Origin: Streptomyces sp. NBC_01276 | GTDB taxonomy: Bacteria; Actinomycetota; Actinomycetes; Streptomycetales; Streptomycetaceae | Length of the DNA: 64,000 nucleotides | Assembly (NCBI RefSeq): GCF_041435355.1 | Contig: NZ_CP108442.1 | Span: forward strand, 7,252,501 to 7,316,500 | Direction: 5' to 3' | Shown: positions 33,354 to 43,200 of the stretch, piece by piece | Numbering within the stretch: the first letter of the stretch is position 1 | Layout of the letters: each line of letters opens with the position of its first letter | The notes under the pieces: model-generated | What the model saw: the letters and a program-made list of their open reading frames with translations, nothing else | Database searches by the model: none | What the model was told of the DNA's origin: nothing | Translations under genes and position numbers: made by a program

Positions 33354-35357
33354 TCAGGTCCAGGAGGCGGTGACCAGGGAGCGCCGGGCCGCCTTCAGGT
33401 GGGTGGACGCCGCCAGCCAGGCCCAGGCGTAGCCGTCCGACGAGGGATCGGTGAGCCGGCCGAAGACGTCCCTGGGGCGCCGGTCCGCCTCGGCCACGAG
33501 AGCAGCCGTCAGGTCCGCCGCCGCCCCGAATCCGGCCCGCCGCAGGGGACCGTACGCGGTCAGCGGCTGCGGTCCCCGCGCGGTTTCGGCCACCGCGCGG
33601 CGGCCTCCCGCGACGCCCGTCTCCAGCAGCCGCCCCACCCGCCACAGCGGCGCGTCGGCCAACGGGTCCGGACCCGGAACCACCGCTTCCGCCGCGGCCG
33701 AGGGGGCCTCGCCCGGGAAGTGGCTTCCCTGGAGCCGGTCGTAGCCCAGATCGGCCCGGTCGTGCCACTCCGGCGGCAGCCGCAGCGTGTACGCGGCCCC
33801 GGGCACCGGCCCCACCGCCAGGGGGCTCAGCGTCGCCGCGCGGTCCGGGTCCGGACGGCCCAGGACGCGTACCGCCAGCCCCGGATACCCGGCCAGGCGG
33901 CGCAGGTTGGCGGTGTGGGCCAGCTCCGGGTGCGGATGTGCGGGACGCAGCCGCAGCAACGGGGCGTCCGCGCGGCGTTCCCGTACGAGCAGGTGCTCCC
34001 CGGCCGCGCCGACGACCTCGACGTCGCAGCCCAGCAGGCCCGGTTCGGCCTCCTCCCGGGAGAGCAGCTCGGCGACGGCTTCCGCCGCCGGGCGCGCGAA
34101 CAGCGCGGCCAGCGGCTCCGCCGTCCACGGCGTCACCGGCATGGGGGTGGCCCGCACCCCGCGCCCGGCGCCGAGCCGCCCGTCGGCGGAGACCGTCGCG
34201 CCGACGATGCGCAGGCCCGCCCGGGACAGCCCGGCGTGGTCGAGGGCCCCTCCGCCGAGAGCGACGGAGGCGGCCCCCGCACCCCGGGCGCGGGCGAGGC
34301 CGCCGGGCCGGACGTCCGACAGGGAGTAGGCGGAGCCGTCCGCGCCCAGCAGGTGGGTGACCACGCCCCCGTAACCCGTGGCGCTCAGCACCGGCTCCCG
34401 GCACAGGCCGTACACCCGCAGGCTGCCCCCGGCCGTGTAGGCGCGGCGGCCCCCGCCGGTCAGCCCCGGACCGCCGGTGCCGGACGCCAGCAGCGCGGCG
34501 GAGGTCAGCAGTTCGCGGAAGGCGGCGGCGAGGTCGCCGAGGCGCTGCGCCGCGTGCCGTTCCCGCGCGGCGCGCAGACCCCGTACGACGCGCAGCGCGG
34601 CGGCCTCGGCCTGCGGCAGCCCGGCCACGCGTGCGGTGTGCGCGGCGCGCAGCAGTTCGGCCTGGGCCACCGCCCCGGCGGCGGTGACCCCGGCGGCCAG
34701 CGCCTCGGCCCCGACCGCCCACAACCCGGCCCCGGCCGCCCTCTGAGCAGCCGTCACCTGAGCCGTCACCCCGTCGCCGGTCCGGTCGGCGGCGCGCCCG
34801 GCCGCTGCCGCGCGGGGCGCGGTGCCGGGGGCGGCGGCCTCTCCGGGCAAGGCCCCCGGCTCCCCGTCCGCCTCCGCGCGGGCCGCCGCGCCCGCCCCGC
34901 CACGGGAACCCGCCTCCGCGGCCGGGCGGGGTCCGGCCCCCGCGCCCGCCTCCGGGACGGAACCGGCGGCCGGGACGGGCTCCGGCCCCGCGCCCGCCTC
35001 CGGGAGGGAACCGGCGGCCGCGTCGGGCTCCGGTTCCGCGCCCCCGTACGGCTCCTGCTCCGGGTCCGCCAAGGGGCTCGCGCCCAGGGCGGCCGCGCGG
35101 TGGAGGCAGCGGGGGGCCAGCAGGCAGGCGCAGACGGCCTGGGCCGGATCCGTGACCGCCCCCGACGGGCCCGGTCTCAGCGTGACCACCGCGTCCTCGC
35201 CGAAGCGGACCGTGACCGTGCCGTCCGGCCCGGCCTCGGCCCCCGCCCCGCACGCCTCGACGGCGGCGTCGAGCCGCTTGCGCAGCCGGGCGCTGAGGCC
35301 TTCCACCGCCTCCGCCAGCACCTCGGGGGCGACGGGGGGCAACAGGGTGCTGCTCAT
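33354..35357 (-). CDS. SWIM zinc-finger protein (YehQ-like)
   Basis: A 667-residue protein with a SWIM motif CACLLAPRCLH (Cys 76, 78, 84, His 86) near the N-terminus, which should bind zinc and DNA or protein. Residues about 90-185 form an Ala/Glu/Pro-rich linker with near-repeats (SLPEAGAGPEPVPAAG, SVPEAGAGAG). The remaining 450 residues are helical and carry no motif I know. The ATG overlaps the stop of the VWA fusion gene by ATGA, making it the last gene of the cassette. By content it corresponds to E. coli YehQ, also uncharacterised. The role is unknown. Confidence 0.9.
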   Translation of the reverse strand: MSSTLLPPVAPEVLAEAVEGLSARLRKRLDAAVEACGAGAEAGPDGTVTVRFGEDAVVTLRPGPSGAVTDPAQAVCACLLAPRCLHRAAALGASPLADPEQEPYGGAEPEPDAAAGSLPEAGAGPEPVPAAGSVPEAGAGAGPRPAAEAGSRGGAGAAARAEADGEPGALPGEAAAPGTAPRAAAAGRAADRTGDGVTAQVTAAQRAAGAGLWAVGAEALAAGVTAAGAVAQAELLRAAHTARVAGLPQAEAAALRVVRGLRAARERHAAQRLGDLAAAFRELLTSAALLASGTGGPGLTGGGRRAYTAGGSLRVYGLCREPVLSATGYGGVVTHLLGADGSAYSLSDVRPGGLARARGAGAASVALGGGALDHAGLSRAGLRIVGATVSADGRLGAGRGVRATPMPVTPWTAEPLAALFARPAAEAVAELLSREEAEPGLLGCDVEVVGAAGEHLLVRERRADAPLLRLRPAHPHPELAHTANLRRLAGYPGLAVRVLGRPDPDRAATLSPLAVGPVPGAAYTLRLPPEWHDRADLGYDRLQGSHFPGEAPSAAAEAVVPGPDPLADAPLWRVGRLLETGVAGGRRAVAETARGPQPLTAYGPLRRAGFGAAADLTAALVAEADRRPRDVFGRLTDPSSDGYAWAWLAASTHLKAARRSLVTASWT

Positions 35358-38300
35358 CGGGGTTCTCCACGGAGTCGGTCGCCCACCCAGCGGGCGAGGG
35401 CGAGGGGGCTGAGGGCGGCCACCGGCATGCCGGCCGCCACGAGTTGCCGCGCCACCGGCACCGAGTACCGGGGCGCGCCCGCGTCGTCGAGCGCGGCGCA
35501 GCCCAGCAGATGCGCGCCCGAGGAGGCCAGGGCGCGCACCTCCCCGAGCAGGCCCCCGAGCGGGGCGCCCTCCTCGAAGTCGCTGACCACCACGACCAGC
35601 GTGCGGCTCGGCACCGTGATCAGCGTGCGCGCGTGCGCGAGCCCCGCCGCGATGTGCGTACCGCCGCCGACCCGGACCCCCAGCAGCAGCGACAGCGGAT
35701 CGTCCACGCGGTCCGTGAGGTCGGCGACCTCGGTGGAGAACGCGAGGAAGTGCGTCGACAGGGTCGGGACACCGCCCAGCACCGCCGCCGTCAGCGCCGA
35801 CCAGATCACCGAGGCCTCCATCGACCCGGACACGTCGACCACCAGGATCAGCCGCCAGTCCGCCTCGCGGGAGACGCGCGTGCTGAACACCGGCCGCTCC
35901 GGGACCACCACCACCCGGCCGTCGTCCAGCCGCCGGGTGTGCGCGAGGTTGGCCCGCAGGGTGCGCGCCAGGTCGAGCGGGCCGCCCGGGCGGCGGGTCG
36001 GGCGCGGGGTGGCCAGCCCGGACAGCGCCGGCCGCAGCCGGGTGGCGAGTTCCCTGGCCAGCTCGTCGACCAGGCGCCGTACCAGGGGTCGCAGCCGGGC
36101 GAGTTGCTGCTCCGGCATGCCGCCCGCGAGCGAGAGCACCGAGGTCAGCAGCTCCACGGAAGGGCGTACGGATCCCGGGTCGAGCGTCGCGAGCACGTCG
36201 GAGCGGCCCGCGTCGGCCGCGTCGGCGAGCACTTCCTCCCGCACGTCGGAGCCGAACAGCGCCTCCAGCTCCGCCGCCCACTCCCGGGCGGTCGGGAAGG
36301 ACGGGTCGTCCCCGCCGCCGGTACCGTCGCGGCCCACGTCGCCGGAGCCCTCACCACGCCCGGCCCCGTACAGCTCGTCCAGCGCCCGTGCGTAGCGGCC
36401 CGCGCCGGCCGGGAGCCGGTCGCGCTGCCGGCCGAGCAGCAGCCGCCACCGGTCGGCGGGCGCCAGGCGGCGGCCGTCCGCCGGCTCCGGCCGGGCGGGC
36501 GCGACCCCGTCCGCCCGGCCGTCCGCCCCGCCGTCCGGGACGTCGGCGTCCGCCGGACGCGCCGGTACCGGAAGGTCCTTGAGCGCCGCGAGCCCGGCGG
36601 CGTCGGCGGCGGCCCACAGCGCGAGCAGCGCGGGCGGCGCGTCCAGCGACAGGTCGACCCGGTCGCCGAGCCGCTCCGTGACGGTCGCCAGCAGCCGCTC
36701 CCGCGCCGCGGGCGCGAGCACGTCGAACCCGGCGCGAAGCGCCGGCAGCCGCTCCAGGAACGCCTCGTCGGAAAGGGCGTCCACCCGGTCCAGCAGCGGG
36801 GTCAGGGCCGCCGGAGAGGCGTCCAGCAGCGGTCCGGCGGCGCTGAGCAGGCCGGTGAGCCGCCGGGCCAGGGCCCGCCGGCCGTCGGGGCCCGCCGCGC
36901 CGTCGACCCAGGCGGCGGCGCGCTCGCCGAGCCCGGCCGCCGGGTCCAGGTCCAGCAGCACCCGTACGGCCAGGGCCGCGCCCCGCATCAACGGGCTCGC
37001 GCCGGAGGCCAGTTCCGCAAGGGCGGCGTCCATGCGCAACCCCAGGCGTCGGACGGCGGCCCGGTCGGCGAGGGCCACCAGGGTGCCCGCGTCGGCGGGG
37101 TCGTCGCTTCCGGCGAGGCCGGGCAGGGCCCGCACGGCGGCGTCGAGCAGCTCACCGGCCAGTGCGCCGGACCGGTCCCGGGCCGCGGCGGAGGCGCCGG
37201 GCAGGTGGCCGCGGCGCAGCCCCTCCAACAGGTCGACGGCGTCGAGGAGTTCCGCCGGAGCGGCACTCTCCGGCAGGACCGCCGCCAGTTCGTCCAGTCG
37301 TACGTCGACCAGCGCGGGCAGGTCGCAGCGCGCGGCGGCGGCCAGCCCGGTCAGCACCTGCGCCGCCGTCGGGCCGCCCTCGGCCGCCTCGCGGCGCGCC
37401 AGCTCGCGCAGCGTCCCCGAGGCCGCCTGGGCGGCGGTGACGCCGCGGACCCCCGCCAGGTCCAGCCGGGCCGGGACGGACGGCGTCCAGGACAGCCGCC
37501 ACTTGCTCCCCAGGGCCGTGCCGTCGCCGGTGGCGGCCACGCCGACGGGCTCGCCGTAGGAGGCCCCGCAGACCAGCAGCCGCTGCAGCAGCACCTCGCG
37601 GCGCCCGTCGAGCTCGGAACGCAGCGGGTCGAGGCGGACCTCCCGGGCGGCCGGGTCCTCGGGCGACGGCAGCCGCAGCGCGGCCAGCTCCGCCTCCACC
37701 GAGGGCCCGAGCCCGGAGCGCGGGGCGTGCGGGGTGGTCCGGCCGCGGCCCGTTCCCACCAGTACGGCCTCCAGGGCGCGGGCCAGCGCCCGGCCCCGGC
37801 CGAGGGGTTCGCCGTGCCCGAGCACCGTCTGGACGGCCTCCAGGATCTCCCCCCGGCCGGGCGCGGGCAGCCCGCGCAGCACCGACAGGTCGCAGGCGAG
37901 CCGCAGGGTCTCGGCGGCCTCCCCGGTGCCGGCGGTGTGCCCGGCGCGGCGCAGCTCCCGGCACACGCGCGTGACGGCGACCGAGGCGGCCTCCCGCAGG
38001 CGTTCGGGGTCGCCGCCCGCTTCGAGCACGGCCTGTTGCCAGAGCGGGTCCCGGATGCCGGCGGGGTATCCGGAGCGGGAGTCGAGCAGGTCGTGGGAGT
38101 ACGCCACGAACGAGGTGACGACCTCCTCGGCATCACCCTTCGGTCCCGCCTCCGCGACGGCCTCCGCGACGGCCTCCGCGACGGCCTCCGCGTCGGCGTC
38201 GTCGGCCGCGGAGCGGCACGCCGTCAGGGCCGGGGCGTGGAAGGCGCCGATCACGGCGGCCACCCGGCGGCCACCGGTGGCAGCGGCGGCGATCACGCGC

Positions 38301-38953
38301 CGCATGTGGGCCTCGCGGGCCAGGTCGACCGGGGGCACGGCGCGCGCGTCGGTCCGCAGCGCCCAGCCGACGCCGAGCGCGGCGCGGCGCACGGCCTCCG
38401 GGGTGCACCCGGGCGCCAGCACCTCCACGGCCCGGTCCCACAGGTCGTCCCCCTCGCGCCCGCTCCCGGCCGCGACGAGCCCGTCGGCGAACCGGGCCGG
38501 CCCCGCCCCGGCGGACCCGTCGGCCGCGGCCCCCCGGTCCGCCCCGGGGCCGGTCCCGTCGGCAGGGGCGGGACCCGTCGGAGCGGGGTCACCCGACCAG
38601 CCCCGGTCGGCGAGCGGGAGGTCGCAGCAGACGACCTCCACGCCCCGGCTCCGCGCCCAGCGGAGCGCCGCCAGTTCGGGGGAGAAGTCCGCGAACGGGT
38701 AGAAGGCCAGGCGGCCCTCCCGCCCCAGCCCGGCCAGGGCCACCGGCGCGACCGTCTCCGGGTCGGCCAGGTGGGCCAGCCACGGCTGGAACTCGGCGGG
38801 GAGCTCCACGCAGACGACCTCCGCCCCCGCCTCCTCCAGCAGGGCCGGGACCACCGCCGCGAGCGCGGGACTGTGGTGGCGTACGCCCAGCAGGTAGGGC
38901 TCGCGCGACGCGGCGAGCGCCGCCAGCGCCTCCCGCGGATCGGTGACCGTCAA
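35354..38953 (-). CDS. DUF5682 and VWA (CoxE-like) fusion protein
   Basis: A 1,199-residue protein joining two families usually encoded separately. Residues about 1-815 are DUF5682 (opening YLLGVRHHSPALAAVVPALL, then VVCVELPAEFQPWL), which resembles TraB/ChaN-like folds. A Pro/Ala/Asp linker leads to a VWA protein from about residue 835 (RWRLLLGRQRDRL), with the metal-binding MIDAS site DVSGSM at 1040, GGGTHIAAG and VVSDFEEG. VWA proteins of this type partner with MoxR ATPases. The start is a TTG that overlaps the MoxR stop (TTGA), with GGGAG seven bases upstream. An EAVA repeat lies near residue 260. Confidence 0.9.
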   Translation of the reverse strand: MTVTDPREALAALAASREPYLLGVRHHSPALAAVVPALLEEAGAEVVCVELPAEFQPWLAHLADPETVAPVALAGLGREGRLAFYPFADFSPELAALRWARSRGVEVVCCDLPLADRGWSGDPAPTGPAPADGTGPGADRGAAADGSAGAGPARFADGLVAAGSGREGDDLWDRAVEVLAPGCTPEAVRRAALGVGWALRTDARAVPPVDLAREAHMRRVIAAAATGGRRVAAVIGAFHAPALTACRSAADDADAEAVAEAVAEAVAEAGPKGDAEEVVTSFVAYSHDLLDSRSGYPAGIRDPLWQQAVLEAGGDPERLREAASVAVTRVCRELRRAGHTAGTGEAAETLRLACDLSVLRGLPAPGRGEILEAVQTVLGHGEPLGRGRALARALEAVLVGTGRGRTTPHAPRSGLGPSVEAELAALRLPSPEDPAAREVRLDPLRSELDGRREVLLQRLLVCGASYGEPVGVAATGDGTALGSKWRLSWTPSVPARLDLAGVRGVTAAQAASGTLRELARREAAEGGPTAAQVLTGLAAAARCDLPALVDVRLDELAAVLPESAAPAELLDAVDLLEGLRRGHLPGASAAARDRSGALAGELLDAAVRALPGLAGSDDPADAGTLVALADRAAVRRLGLRMDAALAELASGASPLMRGAALAVRVLLDLDPAAGLGERAAAWVDGAAGPDGRRALARRLTGLLSAAGPLLDASPAALTPLLDRVDALSDEAFLERLPALRAGFDVLAPAARERLLATVTERLGDRVDLSLDAPPALLALWAAADAAGLAALKDLPVPARPADADVPDGGADGRADGVAPARPEPADGRRLAPADRWRLLLGRQRDRLPAGAGRYARALDELYGAGRGEGSGDVGRDGTGGGDDPSFPTAREWAAELEALFGSDVREEVLADAADAGRSDVLATLDPGSVRPSVELLTSVLSLAGGMPEQQLARLRPLVRRLVDELARELATRLRPALSGLATPRPTRRPGGPLDLARTLRANLAHTRRLDDGRVVVVPERPVFSTRVSREADWRLILVVDVSGSMEASVIWSALTAAVLGGVPTLSTHFLAFSTEVADLTDRVDDPLSLLLGVRVGGGTHIAAGLAHARTLITVPSRTLVVVVSDFEEGAPLGGLLGEVRALASSGAHLLGCAALDDAGAPRYSVPVARQLVAAGMPVAALSPLALARWVGDRLRGEPR
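38148..38195. repeat. In-frame 12-bp tandem repeat, four copies
   Basis: Four copies of GCCTCCGCGACG (the last with one change) encode an EAVA repeat in the DUF5682 part. Length can vary by slippage without shifting frame. Confidence 0.85.
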
Positions 38954-40104
38954 CGCAGGCTCCCGCGCAGGTCCCAGAGCCGCCGCCACATCGCCGAGCC
39001 GTCCTCGGCCCGGCGGCGGACCGGGCCGTCCCAGTAGCCCAGCAGCCGTCCGTGGTCGGCCGGGTCGTCCTTGCGCACCACACCCAGCAGGTGTCCCGGC
39101 AGCAGGTCCAGCACGTCGCCGCCCGGCAGGTACGCGGCCGCGACCCCCAGCGAGGCCGCCACCTGCACGGCCTCGGCCGTGGACATCACCGTGCCGGGCC
39201 GCTCCACGTCCCAGCCCTCGGCGCTGCGCCCGGAGCGCAGGTCCCGGAAGACGGTGACGAGGGCGTCGAGCACGGAGTCGTCCACCCCGAAGGAAGCCCC
39301 GGCGCGCTGCACGGCGGCGACGGCCTGGCGGCGGACCAGGGTGGCCTCGGCGTCCGGGTCCGCGATCGGCGCGACCGTCTCGAAGTTGAAGCGGCGCTTG
39401 AGCGCGGCGGACATCTCCGAGACGCCCCGGTCCCTCAGGTTGGCGGTGGCGATGACCGTGAACCCGGGGGCCGCGCTGACCGACGAGTCCTCGGTGGCGG
39501 TCAGTTCCGGCACGCTGACGCGCCGGTCGGACAGGATCGACACCAGGGCGTCCTGCACCTCGGGCAGGCAGCGGGTGATCTCCTCGACCCGCGCCACCCG
39601 TCCGGTGCGCATCGCGGAGAGCACCGGGGAGTCGACCAGGGCCTGCGGGGTCGGGCCCTGGGCGAGGAGGAGCGCGTAGTTCCATCCGTAGCGGAAGGCG
39701 TCCTCGGTGGTGCCCGCGGTGCCCTGCACGGTCAGGGCGCTGGTGCCGCAGACGGCGGCGGACAGCAGCTCGGACAGCATCGACTTGGCGGTGCCCGGCT
39801 CGCCGGTGAGCAGCAGTCCGCGCTCTCCGGCCAGGGTCACCACGCACCGTTCCACCAGGGCGCGTTCGCCGACGAACTTCGGCGCGATCACCAGCTTGGA
39901 CGGCAGCCCGGCGCGCCGCTTGGGCAGGGCCAGCTCGGTCCCCTCGCTGCCGCACACGAAGGTGACCACCGCGCGCGGCGTCAGGGCCCAGCCGGGCGGG
40001 CGGGGGCCGGTGTCCTGGGCGGCGAGAAAGGCGAGTTCGGCGGCGTACCGCTCCTCGGCGGGCATGACCTGCCGGGCGGGAGCGGGCTGTTCGGTGACGG
40101 TCAT
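38950..40104 (-). CDS. MoxR-type AAA+ ATPase (YehL-like)
   Basis: A 384-residue AAA+ ATPase. Walker A is GEPGTAKS (101-108), the Walker B region reads RVARVEEITRC (Glu 174/175), sensor 1 is in VIATANLRDRG (Asn 222) and an arginine finger is likely in ALKRRFNFE. MoxR ATPases form hexamers that remodel VWA-containing client proteins, as RavA does with ViaA; here the VWA partner is encoded immediately downstream, coupled by a TTGA overlap. ATG 40104 is the start. The same gene order in E. coli is yehL followed by yehM and yehP. Client and trigger are unknown. Confidence 0.93.
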   Translation of the reverse strand: MTVTEQPAPARQVMPAEERYAAELAFLAAQDTGPRPPGWALTPRAVVTFVCGSEGTELALPKRRAGLPSKLVIAPKFVGERALVERCVVTLAGERGLLLTGEPGTAKSMLSELLSAAVCGTSALTVQGTAGTTEDAFRYGWNYALLLAQGPTPQALVDSPVLSAMRTGRVARVEEITRCLPEVQDALVSILSDRRVSVPELTATEDSSVSAAPGFTVIATANLRDRGVSEMSAALKRRFNFETVAPIADPDAEATLVRRQAVAAVQRAGASFGVDDSVLDALVTVFRDLRSGRSAEGWDVERPGTVMSTAEAVQVAASLGVAAAYLPGGDVLDLLPGHLLGVVRKDDPADHGRLLGYWDGPVRRRAEDGSAMWRRLWDLRGSLR

Positions 40105-40212
40105 CGGTTCCTCGGGTCCTGTGGGCTTGGGGAATTCTCGAAGGAAAGACGTGGAGAGAGCGGAGGGGGCGCGGGGGCGCGTCAGGTCGCCCCCGCACCC
40201 GCTCCGGCGGGA

Positions 40213-43200
40213 TCAGCGGCGGCGGCCCGCCGTGCGCTTCACCCTCAGCTGCTCGAAGCGCGGGACGTCGCCCTCCCGGACCCGTCCCCATGCCCGCCGG
40301 TAGAGGTCGGCGGCCGGCTCGGTGGGCACGAGCACGCCCAGCACCGGGCTGCCGCCCGGGGCCGCCGGGTACATCGACAGCTTCCACTGCTCCACCGGCA
40401 GCACCGGCGAACCGGGCTCGGCCCAGCCCCCGGGCAGGAACAGGGTGCGTCCCGCCCGGGTGCGGCCGGCCTGCACCACCAGGTCGGTGGCGGCCAGTTC
40501 GGCCCGCGCGGCCTTGATCCGGGCCGGCTTCCAGCCCGTCCACCGCGCCGTGTTGCGGTCGGTCGGGTCGGGCATGGCGAGCAGCATCAGGTACAGGGCG
40601 GCGGCGTCGGCGCCCAGCCCGCACGCGGCCTCCGTCTCCGCCACCAGCTCGGGCACGCTGCGGGACGGGTCCTGGGTCCACCAGGTGCCGTCCTTGGCGA
40701 CCGCACCCGCCACCGGCGCGCCGGGATCGGCGAGCAGGGCCGCGAACGCCGGGTCGTGGGCCAGCCGCAGCGCCGTCTCGGCCGGCGAGGGCTGCTGGTC
40801 GACGCCGCGCAGCAGCGGCAGGTACGGGTCCGAACCGGTGGAGTCCAGCAGCGCCGTGCGCAGCGCGGGCCGCGGCCGGTCGTCGTGGGTGGCCAGGACC
40901 ACCGCCCCGTAACGCTCGTACCCCTCGCCGGTCTCGGTCGGGGTCCCGGCCGCGGTCCGGAAGTCGGTAAGGGAGGTGTAGTGCCCGGCGGCCAGCAGCA
41001 GCCCGGGGGCCGCCAGCCGCTGCCGGACCGCCGTGAGCGCGGGCGGCAGGCAGGCCCGTACGGGGTGGCCCGCGGGCAGGCGGTGCGCCAGCCAGGCCGT
41101 CAGGGCCATCGCCCCGCTCAGCGCCGACGCGTCGAAGCACCGGCCGACGGGGACGACGGGTTCCGCGTGGTCCCCCCTGACCGCCCACTCGACATCGGCG
41201 GACAGCACCGGGGACGACGCGGGCCCGAGGAGTTCGGGCAGCGCCCGGTGCGCCGGCCAGGAGGTGCGCACGTCCCGCGAGGCCTCCGCGAGCACCCACT
41301 CGGGAACCGGCGTACGACGGCCCACGCGCTGGTTCCACACGCGCGCGGCGGCCGCCGCGTCCGGGCCGTCGGTCCACAGCCGGGCCGGTTCGGCGGGCAG
41401 CAGCGCCGCGACGAGCTCGCGCCGCACGCCGAAGCCGAGTTCCTTCAGGTCGTCACGGGCGTGCGCGGCGTCGGTGGCCTTGACCCCGAGGACGGCGCGC
41501 AGCTCGGCGGAGAGGAACGCGCGCTCGTACGAGTCCAGCCGCGGCAGGCCCGCCAGCACCAGCGCGGCCAGCGCCGCGGACACCCCGGTCAGCCGGGCGA
41601 ACTCCTCGGCGGCGGACGCGAACCACGGCGCGGGGCCCCGGCGGTCGGCCTCGTCGAGGAACGCGGCCAGCCAGCCGGCGGCCCGCTCCGGGTCGCCGAC
41701 GGTCGAGCCCGCCCCGACCTGGGCGTAGGGGGCCGGTACGGCGAAGGCGCCGGACGGGTCGTGCAGCAGCCCGTCGAACTCCTGGCCGTCGGGCAGCACC
41801 TCGCTGTGGTCGGTCACGGCGAGCAGCGCGCCGCCGCCGAGCGGCAGTACGGAGCGGTGGCGCGGGTTGCGCGCACGTCCGCCGGAGCCCACCAGCAGCG
41901 CCGAGTCCAGCCGGACCCGTACCCGGCGCCACCGTGCGGCGCAGCCCTCGGCGGAGTCCACGCCCAGCGCGCCGGCCTCGCCGAGCACCCGGCGCAGCGC
42001 CGCCCGCTGCTCGTCGGTGGTACCGGCGACCGCCATCCGGTAGGCCACGGCCGCGGGCTGCTCCAGGAACGGACCGGTCCACGGGAACGCCGAGTTCGCC
42101 AGCTTCGGCACGTCGAGGTGGAGCCGGCCGGGCACCCCCTCCGCGGCGGTGTCGCCGGCCGCCTTGGCCAGCGTCCGCAGGAAGCGGTACGTGGCGTCGC
42201 TCTCCCCGCCGTGGCGGTAGTATCCGTTGCCCACCAGGCCGTCCAGGGCGCCGTCCAGGAGGTGGTCGGCCGGGCCCCGGTCCGCCGGAGCGCTGCGCGG
42301 GGCCACCGGGCCCCGGGTCAGGTCGTCCGAGACCCTGGCCAGGGCCCGCTGCTGGACCAGTGCGCCGCGGACGGCCGCGGTCACGCCGCCGAGCAGCGCG
42401 GGCGCGGCGACGCCCGGCAGGGCGGCCGCCACCAGAGCGGGCACGTCCGCGCCCTTCCCGGCCTCGGCGACGGTCTTGAGCAGCGCCCCGGCGGTGGCCG
42501 TGTCCACCGCGCGCAGCGCCGCCGAACCCTCGGGGTCCCGGGCGCGCAGGCAGTACCAGTAGGGCAGCGGCGGCAGTTCCGCGCCGTGCGTGGAGTAGGC
42601 CGCACTGTTGTGGTCGGCGCTCATCCGGGAGACGGCCGCGCCCTCGGGGTCGGTGAGGGTCAGCGTCCGCCAGTCGCTGGACACGGCGCGCGGCCGGTCG
42701 TCGCCGGGCAGGGTCACGGCGTGGTGCGGGATCCGGGAGCCCTCGCCCAGGGTCACCGACCGTCCGGCGTTGTCGGAGCCGTGCCAGCCCTGCCCGGGGA
42801 CGCGGACCGCACGCCAGCCGAGCAGTCCGTCCACGGGCGCGCCGAGCACGGAGCCCTCGACGGTGGGGGTGGGGCGCAGCCAGTTCTGGCCGACGTTGTC
42901 GGGCAGGGTGCTGCCGCTCGGGTGGTCGCGCAGGGCGTCGGCGAGGAAGCCGGGCAGGGAACGCCGCCCGTGCAGCCCGGTCGTGGGGTCGTACTCGGCC
43001 CAGCCGGCCTCGCCCCCCGCCTCGCCCCGCTCCCAGACCCAGTACGAGGTGCCGTCGCTGATCACCGGCCGCTCGACGGGCAGTTTGCTGTCGCCGCGGT
43101 GCAGGACGCCGCCGCCCGTGGCGCGGCCGCCGCCCGGCAGGGGCAGGGTGACGTGCTCGGAGCGCACCGACCAGTAGTTCGCGGAGGAGTCCAGGGTCAG

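Noticed and set aside
32961..36395. Plus-strand frame starting at an ATG after an AAAGGG site
   Set aside because: The product is Arg/Pro-rich and runs through the antisense of the SWIM and VWA genes, so it is a shadow.
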